Position numbers and translations under genes: made by a program. From an uncultured Halioglobus sp. (GTDB taxonomy: Bacteria > Pseudomonadota > Gammaproteobacteria > Pseudomonadales > Halieaceae): 5,965 nt of DNA. Below are positions 5,819 through 5,965 of this stretch, in pieces (the stretch's first letter is position 1; every line of letters begins with the position of its first letter). The notes below the pieces were generated by a model. It ran no database searches. It was not told the DNA's origin and saw only the letters and a program-made list of their open reading frames with translations. The stretch lies in NCBI GenBank assembly GCA_905480565.1, contig CAJQQW010000343.1, positions 1 to 5,965 of the forward strand, read 5' to 3'.

Positions 5819-5965
5819 GTCAGGCAGCGCCGGCAGATTTGCTCCACCATATCATCGAATACCAGTCGGTACACCGGTCGACGAACACTGCACTCTGGTG
5901 GGAAGGTCAAGCCAGCAGCTTTGCCGAATTACAAGGCGCGGTGATGCGTATCGCAGAGCGACTGG
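5815..5965 (+). CDS. Probable AMP-forming acyl-CoA ligase / adenylation enzyme, 3' partial
   Basis: A frame starting at GTG 5815 runs off the window after 50 codons. The N-terminus, with LLHHIIEYQSVHRSTNTALWW at about residues 9-29 and SSFAELQGAVMRIAERL at 34-50, matches the usual opening of AMP-binding enzymes: a helix ending in a pattern like 'a..rPd..Al', then a short strand, then the 'sYaeL...v.rlA..L' helix. This pattern is seen in acyl-CoA ligases, NRPS-type adenylation proteins and exosortase-associated ligases. The diagnostic ATP-binding (P-loop-like) motif lies beyond the window, so the substrate and subfamily cannot be given. GAG (5806-5808) 6 nt upstream is a weak Shine-Dalgarno. 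The frame stays open upstream to at least a GTG at 5740, but the family-like sequence begins after 5815. The 148-nt spacer suggests it may be a separate transcription unit. Confidence 0.6.
   Translation, partial: MSQAAPADLLHHIIEYQSVHRSTNTALWWEGQASSFAELQGAVMRIAERL

Overview
The window is a compact, single-strand (+) stretch of a bacterial chromosome with seven tightly packed genes and the start of an eighth. Moderately GC-rich codon use, clear Shine-Dalgarno sites, and stop/start overlaps of 1-4 nt between several genes point to one operon. The amino-acid sequences look proteobacterial, most likely gammaproteobacterial, but that assignment is an inference by eye.

Region 1 (1-3690) holds five genes for 5-oxoproline (pyroglutamate) and D-glutamate chemistry. 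They are the C-terminal ~165 residues of a DUF1445/YcsI-type putative hydro-lyase (cut by the window edge), the three 5-oxoprolinase subunits PxpA, PxpB and PxpC, and a DUF4392 protein. DUF1445 and DUF4392 are the two domains fused in mitochondrial D-glutamate cyclase (DGLUCY), which converts D-glutamate to 5-oxo-D-proline. Here they are separate proteins on either side of the oxoprolinase genes.

Region 2 (3736-5666) holds a D-amino-acid aminotransferase (class IV, PLP) and an alanine racemase (PLP), joined by a TGATG overlap. The aminotransferase interconverts D-alanine + 2-oxoglutarate with pyruvate + D-glutamate. The racemase interconverts L- and D-alanine.

Together the genes suggest a D-amino-acid loop: L-Ala <-> D-Ala (Alr), D-Ala <-> D-Glu (Dat), D-Glu -> 5-oxo-D-proline (DUF1445 and/or DUF4392), and 5-oxoproline -> glutamate with ATP (PxpABC). 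Each family is known; the combination as a D-glutamate salvage or disposal module is inference. The stereochemistry of the last step is unresolved, because PxpABC is known for the L-enantiomer and no racemase for 5-oxoproline is visible here.

Region 3 (5667-5965) is a 148-nt spacer without a recognisable terminator, followed by the first 50 codons of a probable AMP-forming acyl-CoA ligase/adenylation enzyme that runs off the end. No RNA genes, insertion sequences, CRISPR arrays or prophage genes were seen.
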